From Pseudomonadales bacterium (GTDB taxonomy: Bacteria > Pseudomonadota > Gammaproteobacteria > Pseudomonadales > Azotimanducaceae), in the NCBI GenBank assembly GCA_028281885.1, contig JANQJA010000007.1:1-64000 (forward strand): a stretch of 64,000 bases of DNA, given 5' to 3'. Positions 56,228 through 64,000 of the stretch are shown here, piece after piece. How positions within the stretch are numbered: position 1 is the first letter of the stretch; every line of letters begins with the position of its first letter. The notes beneath the pieces are model-generated. The model ran no database searches. It had not been told where the DNA came from and saw only the letters and a program-made list of their open reading frames with translations. The translations under genes and the position numbers were made by a program.

Positions 56228-57205
56228 ATGAGTTTGCTTCCGGAAAAACCGCTCGACTTCCGCGTTAAGGCTAACCTCGGGCTTGCTTTGGCCGCGGTTT
56301 TCATCCTGACACCTTTTTCAGTCAATAACTTCGTACAGGGGCGGCCGGTACTCGGGCTTGGCTCGTTTGCGATTGTTGTCGTGTTGGGATTCCGGTCATG
56401 GCGAATGTGGCGGGGTCTTGATGCCGAGCGTTTGACCCTGCTGGTACTGGTGCCAAGCATCCTCTTGTTTTTGTCGTTATCGATTCAGAATCAGGGCATT
56501 GTCGGCATCTTCTGGTCCTATCCCGCGTTGATGGCCTTTTACATCCTGTTGAGCGAACGTAGCGCGATACTTGCAAACCTGTTGTTGTTGGTCGTTGTGG
56601 CGCCACAAGCCTGGATGGTTCTTGACGAAAATCTCGCCTGGCGCGCGGTGGCGACACTGTTGGCTGTCAGTGTGTTCGCCGCCATCTTTATCCATGCAAT
56701 CGCCATCGCGCATGGTCGGTTGGAGAAGCTGGCCACCACGGATTCACTGACCGGGCTGTTGAATCGGGCAACGCTGATGGATGAGATCGCTGATGCCATT
56801 GAACAGAATCATCGTTCGGCGGCGCCCGTCACTCTGTTTGCCTTCGACATTGATCATTTCAAGTCAATCAACGATTCCTTCGGGCATGCGCGGGGCGACG
56901 ACGTGTTGGTTGAGCTCGCAGAACTCTTGCGAACGCGGTTTCGAAGAATTGACCGTATATTCAGGACCGGCGGCGAGGAGTTCCTGATTATCCTGAGCGG
57001 CACCGACGAGGCCACCGGCACGATGATTGGTGAGGAGTTACGGGAAAAGATTGCATCCAGTCAGATCCTGCGGGAACGGCCAGTCACCATCAGCGGCGGG
57101 ATCGCATCGCTGCTGCCTGATGATTCGGCTGATGCCTGGCTCCAGCGAGCTGACGAACGCATGTATGAAGCCAAGAACACAGGACGAAACCGGATTGTTG
57201 GGTGA
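56228..57205 (+). CDS. Membrane-bound GGDEF diguanylate cyclase
   Basis: 325 residues. Five or six N-terminal membrane segments (~20-165), then a GGDEF domain from LATTDSLTGLLNRATL. The active site is intact (GGEEF) and the inhibitory RxxD site lies five residues before it (RRID). It should make c-di-GMP and be subject to product inhibition, the opposite activity of the EAL protein 6 kb upstream. Confidence 0.92.
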   Translation: MSLLPEKPLDFRVKANLGLALAAVFILTPFSVNNFVQGRPVLGLGSFAIVVVLGFRSWRMWRGLDAERLTLLVLVPSILLFLSLSIQNQGIVGIFWSYPALMAFYILLSERSAILANLLLLVVVAPQAWMVLDENLAWRAVATLLAVSVFAAIFIHAIAIAHGRLEKLATTDSLTGLLNRATLMDEIADAIEQNHRSAAPVTLFAFDIDHFKSINDSFGHARGDDVLVELAELLRTRFRRIDRIFRTGGEEFLIILSGTDEATGTMIGEELREKIASSQILRERPVTISGGIASLLPDDSADAWLQRADERMYEAKNTGRNRIVG

Positions 57206-57251
57206 TGGTTAGTCCGTAAGAGGGCTAGAAAGGTAGATGGGTTTCTAGGTT

Positions 57252-57635
57252 ATGAGAAAGGTGTTGCGAAACCGTGTGTTGATTGCCTTCGGCTGGTTCT
57301 TCATCCTTGTTGGAATGGTCGGTGTCATACTGCCTGTGCTTCCCACCACACCGTTCCTGATACTGGCGTTGGTGCTGTTCTCAAACAGCTCTCCCCGATT
57401 CCACCGCATGCTGCTGAACAATCGTTGGTTTGGACCGACGTTGAGAGACTGGGAAGAGCGAAGAATCTTGCCCAGAAAAACAAAATACCGCGCGTCGGGA
57501 CTGATCGTGGCCACCTTCCTGGTTTCCATATTGCTTGTCAGTGGCAGACCCTATCTTCAGCTCATGTTGGTCTGTTTCGCTATAGTGCTGCTGTTTTTTA
57601 TTTGGCGGATCAGGGAGGTGCCTGCAGAGGACTAG
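57252..57635 (+). CDS. YbaN family (DUF454) inner-membrane protein
   Basis: 127 residues. Family pattern: FGWFFILVGMVGVILPVLPTTPFLILALVLF, then SSPRFHRMLLNNRWFGPTLRDWEE and two further membrane segments. Function unknown. Confidence 0.92.
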   Translation: MRKVLRNRVLIAFGWFFILVGMVGVILPVLPTTPFLILALVLFSNSSPRFHRMLLNNRWFGPTLRDWEERRILPRKTKYRASGLIVATFLVSILLVSGRPYLQLMLVCFAIVLLFFIWRIREVPAED

Positions 57636-57693
57636 CTGTCGAACTGTGACCGAATAGAACGCGTGCTACAAAAGTTGCGAAAGCTCTATCAGT

Positions 57694-60600
57694 TCAGAAT
57701 CGTACCAAGGGGAGATTCGCGGCAGCCGGATTCGTTTGTTTTCGGTATCTTCCCATGGCGAGCAATATCGGGATCAGCACCAGCGTAACGGGTGTCGCGA
57801 ACAATTCTCCGAACACCAGGGACGCAGCGGCTGGCTTCAAATACTGTGCCTGTTCCGAGTTTTCAATTAACAAGGGTATTAACCCGCAGACTGTGGTGAC
57901 GGTGGTAAGAAAGACGGCCCGCACGCGGCTTTTGCCCGTCTGAATCAACGCGTCACGCATAGGCGTACCGGTTTCTATGAGCTGATTAAAACGGGTCATC
58001 AATACGAGTGAATCGTTGATGATGACGCCTGTCATCGCCATCAAGCCAAACATGGACAGAATGCTGAACGACAATCCCATGAGTCCGTGACCGAGAATCG
58101 CACCGGCGAAACCAAACGGAATCACTGACATGATAATCAGTGGTTGCCAATAGGACTTAAGCGGCACCGCCAGCAAAACATAGATGAGAAGTAACGTCAG
58201 TAACATGGCTTCCCGAAAGCCAGCCTGGACCTCACCAATTTCTGCAAGCTCACCAACAGCAGTCACCGACGCGCCTGGATATCTACTAAGCAGGGTCGGT
58301 ATCGCATTTTCTTGTAGGCGCCGCCACGTGCTCTCGGGAGAGCTTATGCTGCGATCCTGCCGCCAGTATATGCTTACCACTTCGTCACGATTACGACGAT
58401 GCAGCACCTCCGATTGTCTCTCAAATTCGAATTCTGCAACTTCTTCAAGGGTCACGAACTGATTGTGTGCGACCTGTATGGGTGTTGTTCTTAGCTGCTC
58501 AACAGTTTTTCTCTGCTTTTCGGAAAGCTGTATCAGTACAGTTGATTCCTGATTGCCGTCCAGCACCCGATGGACTTCAATCTCACCGAACGCGCCGCCT
58601 ACGATCATGGCGAGATGGCGTTGATCGATACCCAGCTGTATCCCTCGCTCATTCAGTTGTACACGGAGCTGGCGCTTGCCACCCAGGTTGTCGTTGTAGA
58701 CGTCATTGACACCGGGCAGGCGAGCTAATTCTGCCTGGATTTCATTTGCCAGGCGTTGTGACAGCTCGCGTTCCGGGGCTGCTACGGCAATTGCCGGTCG
58801 TTCGGTGACCTCATTGGCGAGGTGAAAATCAAGCGCAACGCTACCTTCGACAGATCCCAGCTGGTCGCCCCAGATACGAAGGAACTCGTTGCTTGGAATT
58901 TTCGCAAGAGCTGCGGCGGTTAACTCTGCTGTCAACTCAATGTACTGACGACTCACCATTGCAACGATTACCTTGTTGATAGGGTCCTCGGAGAGGTCGT
59001 AGCGGGTGCGTAGCAGAACATTCGTTTTCTGCAGCGCGATTTCCAGATTTGTTACATTTCGAAGAGAGAGTTCTTTGCTGGCATCCTGGTCCATCGTGAC
59101 CTGGAGTGTTGCATAACGTCCGGGGATTTCCGGAAAAAATACCGATCGGATATTCCCCTTCAGCAGCAGGCCGTAGGCAAGTGCCATGAGGCTGGCGAAT
59201 AGCAACAAGGTTGTAAGCCTGTTTCGCAATGCGACTTTCAGAACAGGTTCGTAAATCCGATCCGTAAAAAGTACCAGCCCCGCCGTGCAATAAGAGCGTA
59301 GCCCTGCAATGAGCTTCGGCAGAAAGAACCGCTTATGGTCTTGCATCGGAGGCGCCGCCAGGTGACCTGGCAAGATGAATTTGCTTTCGATCAATGAGAA
59401 AGCCAAAGCAAATATCACGACAACAGAAAATCCCGCCAGCACCTTTGCCAGTTCGTTATCGATCCACAACATCGGTGAGAACGCAGCAATCGTCGTGAGT
59501 ACGCCGAAAATGGTTGCGATGGTAACAGCCTCTACACCCTGCCAGGCTGCCTCTTTGGGGTCAGCTGTTTTCTGCCGCGCCTGATGAATACTTTCACCAA
59601 CAACCACGGCGTCATCCACCAGAATTCCCAACACCAGAATCATGCCAAACAGCGTGATATCGTTGATGCTGTAGTCGAAGGAGGGGAGACCCATCAGGGC
59701 CACGGCCCCCGCGAGTGAAACGGGAATGCCGAGTGCAACCCAGAATGCCAGCCGGAACTCGAGAAAAAGGCCAAGTACAACAATCACAATCAAAAGACCC
59801 TGCCAGGCGTTGGTGCGCAGTAGTTCAAGTTGTTCGGAAATGTACGGCGTCATGTCTGCGACAGTCGCCAATCTGACACCTGAAGGAAGCGACGGCTCAA
59901 GTTGCTGCTTTACCTCCTCAATCGCGGCACTGACGTTAAATAGGTTGTCTTTCTGGCTGGTGTTGACCATCAACGCGATTGCTCGCTGACCCTGGTAGCG
60001 TACGACGCTGTGATCTTTCTGATATCCGCGGCGGATACTTGCAACGTCGCCCAGGCGCAGTACGAAGTTCCTGGTGGAGATGATCGGAATGTTCTGCAGT
60101 GCCACAACGTTGTTCGCAATCTGACCTCCTGTCAGGCTGATCTCATCACGCGCTGTGTCCAGTTGGCCGCTTCTGTAGTCGAGGGACCACTGATGAATAC
60201 GCGCTGCGACTTCTGCGATACTCAAACCATGGCGCTGCAAGGTATCGATGTCCGGTTCAATGATTATCTGCCTGTTGCGTCGGCCCTGATGTTCTACTTT
60301 CGATATTTCGGGGTGTTTCTCCAACGCGGTTTGCACACGATTGGAGACGGTTTGAAGTAGATCCGGATGTACATCACCATGAACCATGATAAATGCGGCA
60401 AGGTTGTCGAACTCATCGCGGTAAATCAGGGGTCTTTCACCTCGCTCAGGAAAACCTGCAATTCCTTCAATTTCGTTGCGAATATCCTGCATCAGTCGTT
60501 CCAGTCTGACGCCTGTGTTTTTCCGCACGGTCACTGCGGCGTATCCACGCCGGGATTCACTTCGCACACTGTGAATTCCGGCAACACCGGCAATCGCATC

Positions 60601-60807
60601 TTCGATGCGTTGAGTAATTCCCTGGTCCACCTGCTCAGGTGTCCCGCCGGGATAAGTCACTGAAATCGTGAGCCGCGTGGGTGGAATCTGAGGAAAACTC
60701 TCTACTCGCAAGGTATTCAGTGTCAGCAGCCCCGCCGCCAGAATGAAAACCATCAATAGATTTGCAGCGACCGGATTGTCCAAAAACCAGCGCGTCAGCC
60801 ATTTCAT
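57694..60807 (-). CDS. RND efflux transporter inner-membrane subunit
   Basis: 1037 residues, the AcrB/HAE-1 length, with two large periplasmic loops and ~12 membrane segments. N-terminal WFLDNPVAANLLMVFILAAG, YPGGTPEQVDQGITQRIED, and the proton-relay Asp pair in TM4 (LGILVDDAVVVGE). The second half has FSILSMFGLMAMTGVIINDSLVLM. It overlaps the adaptor gene by 4 bp (ATGA). No TolC-type outer-membrane gene is present, so it must borrow one. Confidence 0.94.
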   Translation of the reverse strand: MKWLTRWFLDNPVAANLLMVFILAAGLLTLNTLRVESFPQIPPTRLTISVTYPGGTPEQVDQGITQRIEDAIAGVAGIHSVRSESRRGYAAVTVRKNTGVRLERLMQDIRNEIEGIAGFPERGERPLIYRDEFDNLAAFIMVHGDVHPDLLQTVSNRVQTALEKHPEISKVEHQGRRNRQIIIEPDIDTLQRHGLSIAEVAARIHQWSLDYRSGQLDTARDEISLTGGQIANNVVALQNIPIISTRNFVLRLGDVASIRRGYQKDHSVVRYQGQRAIALMVNTSQKDNLFNVSAAIEEVKQQLEPSLPSGVRLATVADMTPYISEQLELLRTNAWQGLLIVIVVLGLFLEFRLAFWVALGIPVSLAGAVALMGLPSFDYSINDITLFGMILVLGILVDDAVVVGESIHQARQKTADPKEAAWQGVEAVTIATIFGVLTTIAAFSPMLWIDNELAKVLAGFSVVVIFALAFSLIESKFILPGHLAAPPMQDHKRFFLPKLIAGLRSYCTAGLVLFTDRIYEPVLKVALRNRLTTLLLFASLMALAYGLLLKGNIRSVFFPEIPGRYATLQVTMDQDASKELSLRNVTNLEIALQKTNVLLRTRYDLSEDPINKVIVAMVSRQYIELTAELTAAALAKIPSNEFLRIWGDQLGSVEGSVALDFHLANEVTERPAIAVAAPERELSQRLANEIQAELARLPGVNDVYNDNLGGKRQLRVQLNERGIQLGIDQRHLAMIVGGAFGEIEVHRVLDGNQESTVLIQLSEKQRKTVEQLRTTPIQVAHNQFVTLEEVAEFEFERQSEVLHRRNRDEVVSIYWRQDRSISSPESTWRRLQENAIPTLLSRYPGASVTAVGELAEIGEVQAGFREAMLLTLLLIYVLLAVPLKSYWQPLIIMSVIPFGFAGAILGHGLMGLSFSILSMFGLMAMTGVIINDSLVLMTRFNQLIETGTPMRDALIQTGKSRVRAVFLTTVTTVCGLIPLLIENSEQAQYLKPAAASLVFGELFATPVTLVLIPILLAMGRYRKQTNPAAANLPLVRF

Positions 60808-61976
60808 GATGTTGATTCCGGGCCAGAATCATCGGATACGTTTACAACCTGGCCGCTGAGCATCGAACTCAGGGGATAACGTACAAGCTTGCGAGTCTTT
60901 TCGGGCTCGACAACGAACCGAAACCACATGGCATCCGGTTGCTCGGTCAAGATCTCAATGTGTTCCAGGTGCAGTTGATTACCTGTTACAACCCATACGT
61001 TACCATCCTCAGTTAGCACGGAGGCGGGTGCCTTTATTACATGTTCTGCAGGCGGAGCTTCGAATCGGACCTTAACCTGCTGGTTTGGCAACAAAGGTGA
61101 TGGACCTTCATACGGGTGTTTCACTTCGAGCATGACAACACGTTGTCTTGTGACGGCATCCAGTACGGGACTGTGGTATCGCACTTGTGCCGGCCGCGAG
61201 TTGCCGTCAGGATCAACGATCTCTATGGTCAACTTCTCTCTGAACTGGCCAAGGCGTCGCCATTTTGACGCGGAAAGTTCTACTTTGACCTGTAGAGATT
61301 CACTCGATGCGATGGTAAACAGCGGTTCCCCGGCATTGATCCACTTGCCCGGGGAAACACCCTCATCGATAATCACTGCGGGAAAAGGTGCGGTAATCCG
61401 AGTGTCTGCCAGTTCCTGTTTCGCAGCCGACAGAGCGGCCATGCTGGCTTGCAGCTCTGCCTCGGCGGCTGTTACATGAAGCTCGAATCTGCCAAAAGCG
61501 GATTTCGCTGTGCCGACTTCCCTCGCGACTATCTGCTCGTTTTTTACATGCGCCAGCCTTAATCTGGCATCCGCAACACGCGCTCGCGCGCTTTCAACAT
61601 CAGCTCCATAACGGGTGTTCTGTAGCCTGACCAGAAGGCTGCCAGCGTTATAGAGACGTCCAGGGCTCATGTTCTCTGCCAGCGCCGTCACGCGCCCGGA
61701 TACGGTCGCGGAAACAACCGTAGGCCAGCGTGACATGGTGATTCCACTTGCTTCCACGGCGACAGACTGGGCTGTACCGGTAACTTCTATAGTCGTCACC
61801 CTGACAGTTGGTGTTGGTTTGACGACGAGCGCTCCCGGACTTTCAGCGTCGCCGAGGAGCCAGAGAACAATCAGACAAAAAAGTCCAATGCCGGCTATCA
61901 AGCCCAATTGCCTGCTCTTAGATCTGATTTTGCTACTGTTAGTGGCCACGTTACCTGAATAATTTATATGAGACAT
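60804..61976 (-). CDS. RND efflux periplasmic adaptor (HlyD/MFP type)
   Basis: 390 residues from ATG 61976; the longer frame starts inside the operator. One N-terminal membrane segment (LGLIAGIGLFCLIVLWLLG), no lipobox; then the barrel-sandwich parts VVSATVSGRVTALAENM and APFPAVIIDEGVSPGKWINAGEPLFTI flanking a coiled-coil hairpin (RARVADARLRLAHVKNEQIVA). It links the RND permease to an outer-membrane channel. Divergent from the TetR gene. Confidence 0.92.
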   Translation of the reverse strand: MSHINYSGNVATNSSKIRSKSRQLGLIAGIGLFCLIVLWLLGDAESPGALVVKPTPTVRVTTIEVTGTAQSVAVEASGITMSRWPTVVSATVSGRVTALAENMSPGRLYNAGSLLVRLQNTRYGADVESARARVADARLRLAHVKNEQIVAREVGTAKSAFGRFELHVTAAEAELQASMAALSAAKQELADTRITAPFPAVIIDEGVSPGKWINAGEPLFTIASSESLQVKVELSASKWRRLGQFREKLTIEIVDPDGNSRPAQVRYHSPVLDAVTRQRVVMLEVKHPYEGPSPLLPNQQVKVRFEAPPAEHVIKAPASVLTEDGNVWVVTGNQLHLEHIEILTEQPDAMWFRFVVEPEKTRKLVRYPLSSMLSGQVVNVSDDSGPESTS

Positions 61977-61978
61977 TC

Positions 61979-62024
61979 TTGTATCATAGCACCATTCTAT
62001 CTTATGATACAACGATGTATCATA
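61979..62024. promoter_or_regulatory. TetR operator with overlapping divergent promoters
   Basis: Three copies of the half-site TGTATCATA occur. A perfect 9-bp inverted repeat with 4-bp spacer lies at 62003-62024 (TATGATACA and TGTATCATA), and a perfect 10-bp repeat with 14-bp spacer at 61979-62012. The outer pair also contains TTGTAT and TATGAT 18 bp apart on both strands, so divergent -35/-10 elements are embedded in the operator. Repressor binding would silence both the pump operon and its own gene. Confidence 0.8.
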
Positions 62025-62062
62025 AAGCCGCCTACTTAATCAGATTGCGAGGGTTGGAACCA

Positions 62063-62629
62063 ATGGACAAAAGCACCGATGCACGCATCCGCCGTTCTCA
62101 CAATGCCATCGTGCAGGCCGGACGCGAACTCCTGAACTGGAACAGCGAGGCGACGCTGACGGATATCGCCAGCCACGCGGGAGTAGGCCGTGCCACTTTG
62201 TATCGTCTTTTCGAAACAAAGGAACAGCTGGTGAAGGCAATTGCAGTTGATTGTCTTGAAGCATTCGACAAGGCAACGGCCGGGTTGGAAGCAGAAAGCG
62301 GCAATGCAATCAACACGATCCAGTTGCTATTTAAGGCTGTTATGCCTCTCGCAGAGGAACAACAGTTTCTGATGAACCTCGACAGCTTCGCTTTTGAAGA
62401 CAAAGAACTGCTCACGATCATGGAGAAGCAGCAGAAAGAGATGATTGAGCTGGTCGAATTGGCTAAGACAGAGGGCAGCATCGACATAAACGTGCCTTCC
62501 GAATGGATTGTCGAGGTCGTGAATGCGCTTTTCTATCCCGTCTGGGTTTTACGCAATGAGCAACGATATGACGATGAAGCATTAACCGACCTGGTTTTTC
62601 GTACGTTCCTGCGTGGATTCGGTAACTAG
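62063..62629 (+). CDS. TetR/AcrR family transcriptional regulator
   Basis: 188 residues from ATG 62063, chosen because GAGGG lies 9 bp upstream; earlier in-frame ATGs (61979, 62015) lie in or at the operator. HTH: ATLTDIASHAGVGRATLYRLFETKEQLV. The ligand domain is helical with LAEEQQFLMNLDSF. It is the likely local repressor of the RND operon, with the palindromes in the shared promoter region as operator. Confidence 0.9.
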   Translation: MDKSTDARIRRSHNAIVQAGRELLNWNSEATLTDIASHAGVGRATLYRLFETKEQLVKAIAVDCLEAFDKATAGLEAESGNAINTIQLLFKAVMPLAEEQQFLMNLDSFAFEDKELLTIMEKQQKEMIELVELAKTEGSIDINVPSEWIVEVVNALFYPVWVLRNEQRYDDEALTDLVFRTFLRGFGN

Positions 62630-62646
62630 CTGTTCAGGAGGTGGTT

Positions 62647-63522
62647 GTGTCAGGTGCCGGATCTGGGCTGTCTGTGAACTCGCGTCTCACTGTGTCGCTG
62701 GGACGCATATTCTCCCGCTTCAGGTGGCGGATTTCGTTCACACTGACTTTGGTTCTGATCGAATCGATTGTAGAAATTCTATATCCACTATTTATAGGAA
62801 TCGCCATTAATAATCTGTTGGAGAACCGCTATGAGGGATTGTTATATCTGCTGGCTCTCGGGCTTACTTCTGTTGTCATTGGCAGTGCCCGCCGGTTTTA
62901 CGATACCCGGATTTACTCTGGTATATATCGCCGTATTGCGGCTGAAATGGTGATACGTGAACAAACCCTGGGAACGGCGGTCAGTCGAATTTCCGCCCGT
63001 GCAAGTCTGGCGACTGAGGTTGTCGAATTCCTGGAAAACTCCATGCCGCAGGTCATTGGATCGATAGTTGGTTTATTGGGGGTGCTGATTATTATCGGTA
63101 CCCTGAATGTTGAGGTGTTTGTCGCATGTCTTGGGTTACTTACCCTGGTCGCCATCATTTATCGGTTAACCGGAAAGCTCAACTATCGTCTGAATGCTGG
63201 TTATAACGAGGAACTCGAACAACAGGTCCAGGTCATTGACGCGGGCAACACCAGTAAACTGCATGAACATTTCAAACGACTGATGACCTGGAATATCAAG
63301 TTAAGTGATCTGGAAGTGGTCAACTTCTTTTTTCTGTGGCTGGCTGTCGTTGCGCTGTTTGTGTATACGCCTTTCAGTGCGGTCAACAGCGATGTTGTGA
63401 ACTACGGTTTGGTGTTTTCTCTTCTAATGTATGTGTTCGATTACATCGACAAGGCAACACAGTTACCATTGTTTGTACAGCAGATTATTCGGTTGAAAGA
63501 GATTTCCTCCCGTATTTCCTGA
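62647..63522 (+). CDS. ABC-type six-transmembrane domain protein without ATPase
   Basis: 291 residues from GTG 62647, chosen because AGGAGG is 5 bp upstream; GTG 62641 is also open. The sequence matches the membrane half of type IV ABC exporters (ESIVEILYPLFIGIAINNLL, VVEFLENSMPQVIGSIVGLLGVLIIIGTL, six hydrophobic segments). It stops after LKEISSRIS, where a nucleotide-binding domain would begin, and no Walker motifs occur in it or downstream. It follows tetR by 17 bp and may be co-transcribed. Confidence 0.8.
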   Translation: MSGAGSGLSVNSRLTVSLGRIFSRFRWRISFTLTLVLIESIVEILYPLFIGIAINNLLENRYEGLLYLLALGLTSVVIGSARRFYDTRIYSGIYRRIAAEMVIREQTLGTAVSRISARASLATEVVEFLENSMPQVIGSIVGLLGVLIIIGTLNVEVFVACLGLLTLVAIIYRLTGKLNYRLNAGYNEELEQQVQVIDAGNTSKLHEHFKRLMTWNIKLSDLEVVNFFFLWLAVVALFVYTPFSAVNSDVVNYGLVFSLLMYVFDYIDKATQLPLFVQQIIRLKEISSRIS

Positions 63523-63861
63523 AGTGAGTGTTGTATTCCGACAACGTGTCAGCACGTATCAAAAACAACTGTGAAATACGTGCGATCAGTTCGGACCGGC
63601 CAGATGATTACCGTCGCGATGGCATAGCGCTGCTCATTTCTCCTCGGCCCGACCGGCAAAACGGGAATGTGGTTGACTCGCTTGTTCCCCATTTCTGTAA
63701 CCCTTTTGTCTGAAGTTTCTCCATCAGTTGTCAACCAAATCCCCGCTCATCCGTTGAACAGACAGGTTCATCAGAAAACCGGGGAGCAGGCTTTGCAGGC
63801 AGGACTGATTGACGGCCGGCTTTTGTATACTGGGGCTGATCACCAGGTATATCGGGGTTCT
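63523..63861. other. 339-bp stretch without a recognised gene
   Basis: Two 61-codon open frames on opposite strands overlap here (63528-63713 and 63549-63734), but neither shows a known motif or a good ribosome site. No trace of an ABC ATPase domain is visible. A TATACT at 63826-63831 may serve as -10 for the sigma-factor gene. Confidence 0.4.
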
Positions 63862-64000
63862 GTGGATTCTCGGCAACAATCGCTGGATCAGTTTCTCGCC
63901 GGGGTCGAACGGCAGGCCTTTCGAATGGCCGAAATCGCGACCCGGAACCCGGACGATGCGCTGGATATCGTACAGGACGCCATGATCAAACTGGTGGAAC
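63862..64000 (+). CDS. RNA polymerase sigma factor (ECF type), N-terminal fragment
   Basis: 46 codons to the window edge, continuing beyond it. From GTG 63862, preceded by GGGG, the protein reads SLDQFLAGVERQAFRMAEIATRNPDDALDIVQDAM, the region 2.1-2.2 pattern of sigma-70-family ECF factors (core-binding helix with DALDIVQDAM). The frame is open upstream to ~63700, so the start is not certain. Confidence 0.75.
   Translation, partial: MDSRQQSLDQFLAGVERQAFRMAEIATRNPDDALDIVQDAMIKLVE

Overview
This 64 kb window looks like a chromosomal segment of a free-living, probably aquatic gammaproteobacterium. The evidence is the gene content: epmC, tusA, queF, ycgL, ycgN, rnd, recR, hrpA, dusA, mlaA, a full psp locus, a 4.5S RNA of the gammaproteobacterial type and class I Fe superoxide dismutase. 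Genus cannot be decided from sequence reading alone. Genes are tightly packed, often with GTGA/ATGA start-stop overlaps, and GTG or TTG starts are common. There are no rRNA genes, insertion sequences, prophage or CRISPR arrays.

Layout. 0-10 kb: a cell-surface region with the C-terminal barrel part of a large outer-membrane protein, a 2368-residue secreted repeat protein (DUF11 type), and a lipoprotein that looks like a catalytically dead polyhydroxybutyrate-depolymerase-like hydrolase. 10-16.4 kb: tusA, a gamma-glutamylcyclotransferase-like gene, epmC, an Xni-like 5'-nuclease and an NAD-kinase-like gene in one overlapping run, then a rhomboid protease, a class II aldolase and sodB. 16.7-17.2 kb: tRNA-Glu and tRNA-Gly, with a broken second tRNA-Gly between them. 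17.5-23.4 kb: putP, frmA, queF, 4.5S RNA, a methyltransferase, tRNA-Ser and an alpha/beta hydrolase. 23.4-28.5 kb: a periplasmic chorismate mutase-cyclohexadienyl dehydratase fusion and pspF, divergent from an extended psp operon (pspA, pspB, pspC with a long Arg-rich N-terminus, a GIN-domain protein, a PspB-like protein). 28.6-37 kb: GDPD and GNAT genes, dnaX-ybaB-recR-rnd-ycgL-ycgN, and a MoxR ATPase with a CoxE-like VWA partner. 37-47.8 kb: hrpA, mlaA, a partner-switching pair (pseudo-receiver/PP2C phosphatase plus STAS), terB-like, dusA, gltX and a divergent PRPP-synthase homologue. 47.8-57.6 kb: an EAL protein with a damaged GGDEF, pirin, a glycosyltransferase, ppa, a GST, a nitroreductase, a lipoprotein-like PNPOx-fold protein, an orphan YejE permease, an active-looking GGDEF protein and a DUF454 protein. 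57.7-64 kb: an RND permease and adaptor, divergent from a TetR regulator across a clear palindromic operator, then an ABC membrane domain without ATPase and the start of a sigma-factor gene.

How the parts fit. Envelope maintenance is the main theme (Psp, MlaA, RND pump, rhomboid, surface proteins), alongside core information processing (DnaX-YbaB-RecR, GltX, DusA, HrpA, Rnd, tRNAs, 4.5S RNA). Signalling is c-di-GMP turnover and a SpoIIE/STAS switch. The least expected items are the periplasmic phenylpyruvate fusion enzyme, the extended psp operon, the repeat-built surface protein with a dead-hydrolase partner, and the tRNA-Gly gene interrupted in its D-arm.
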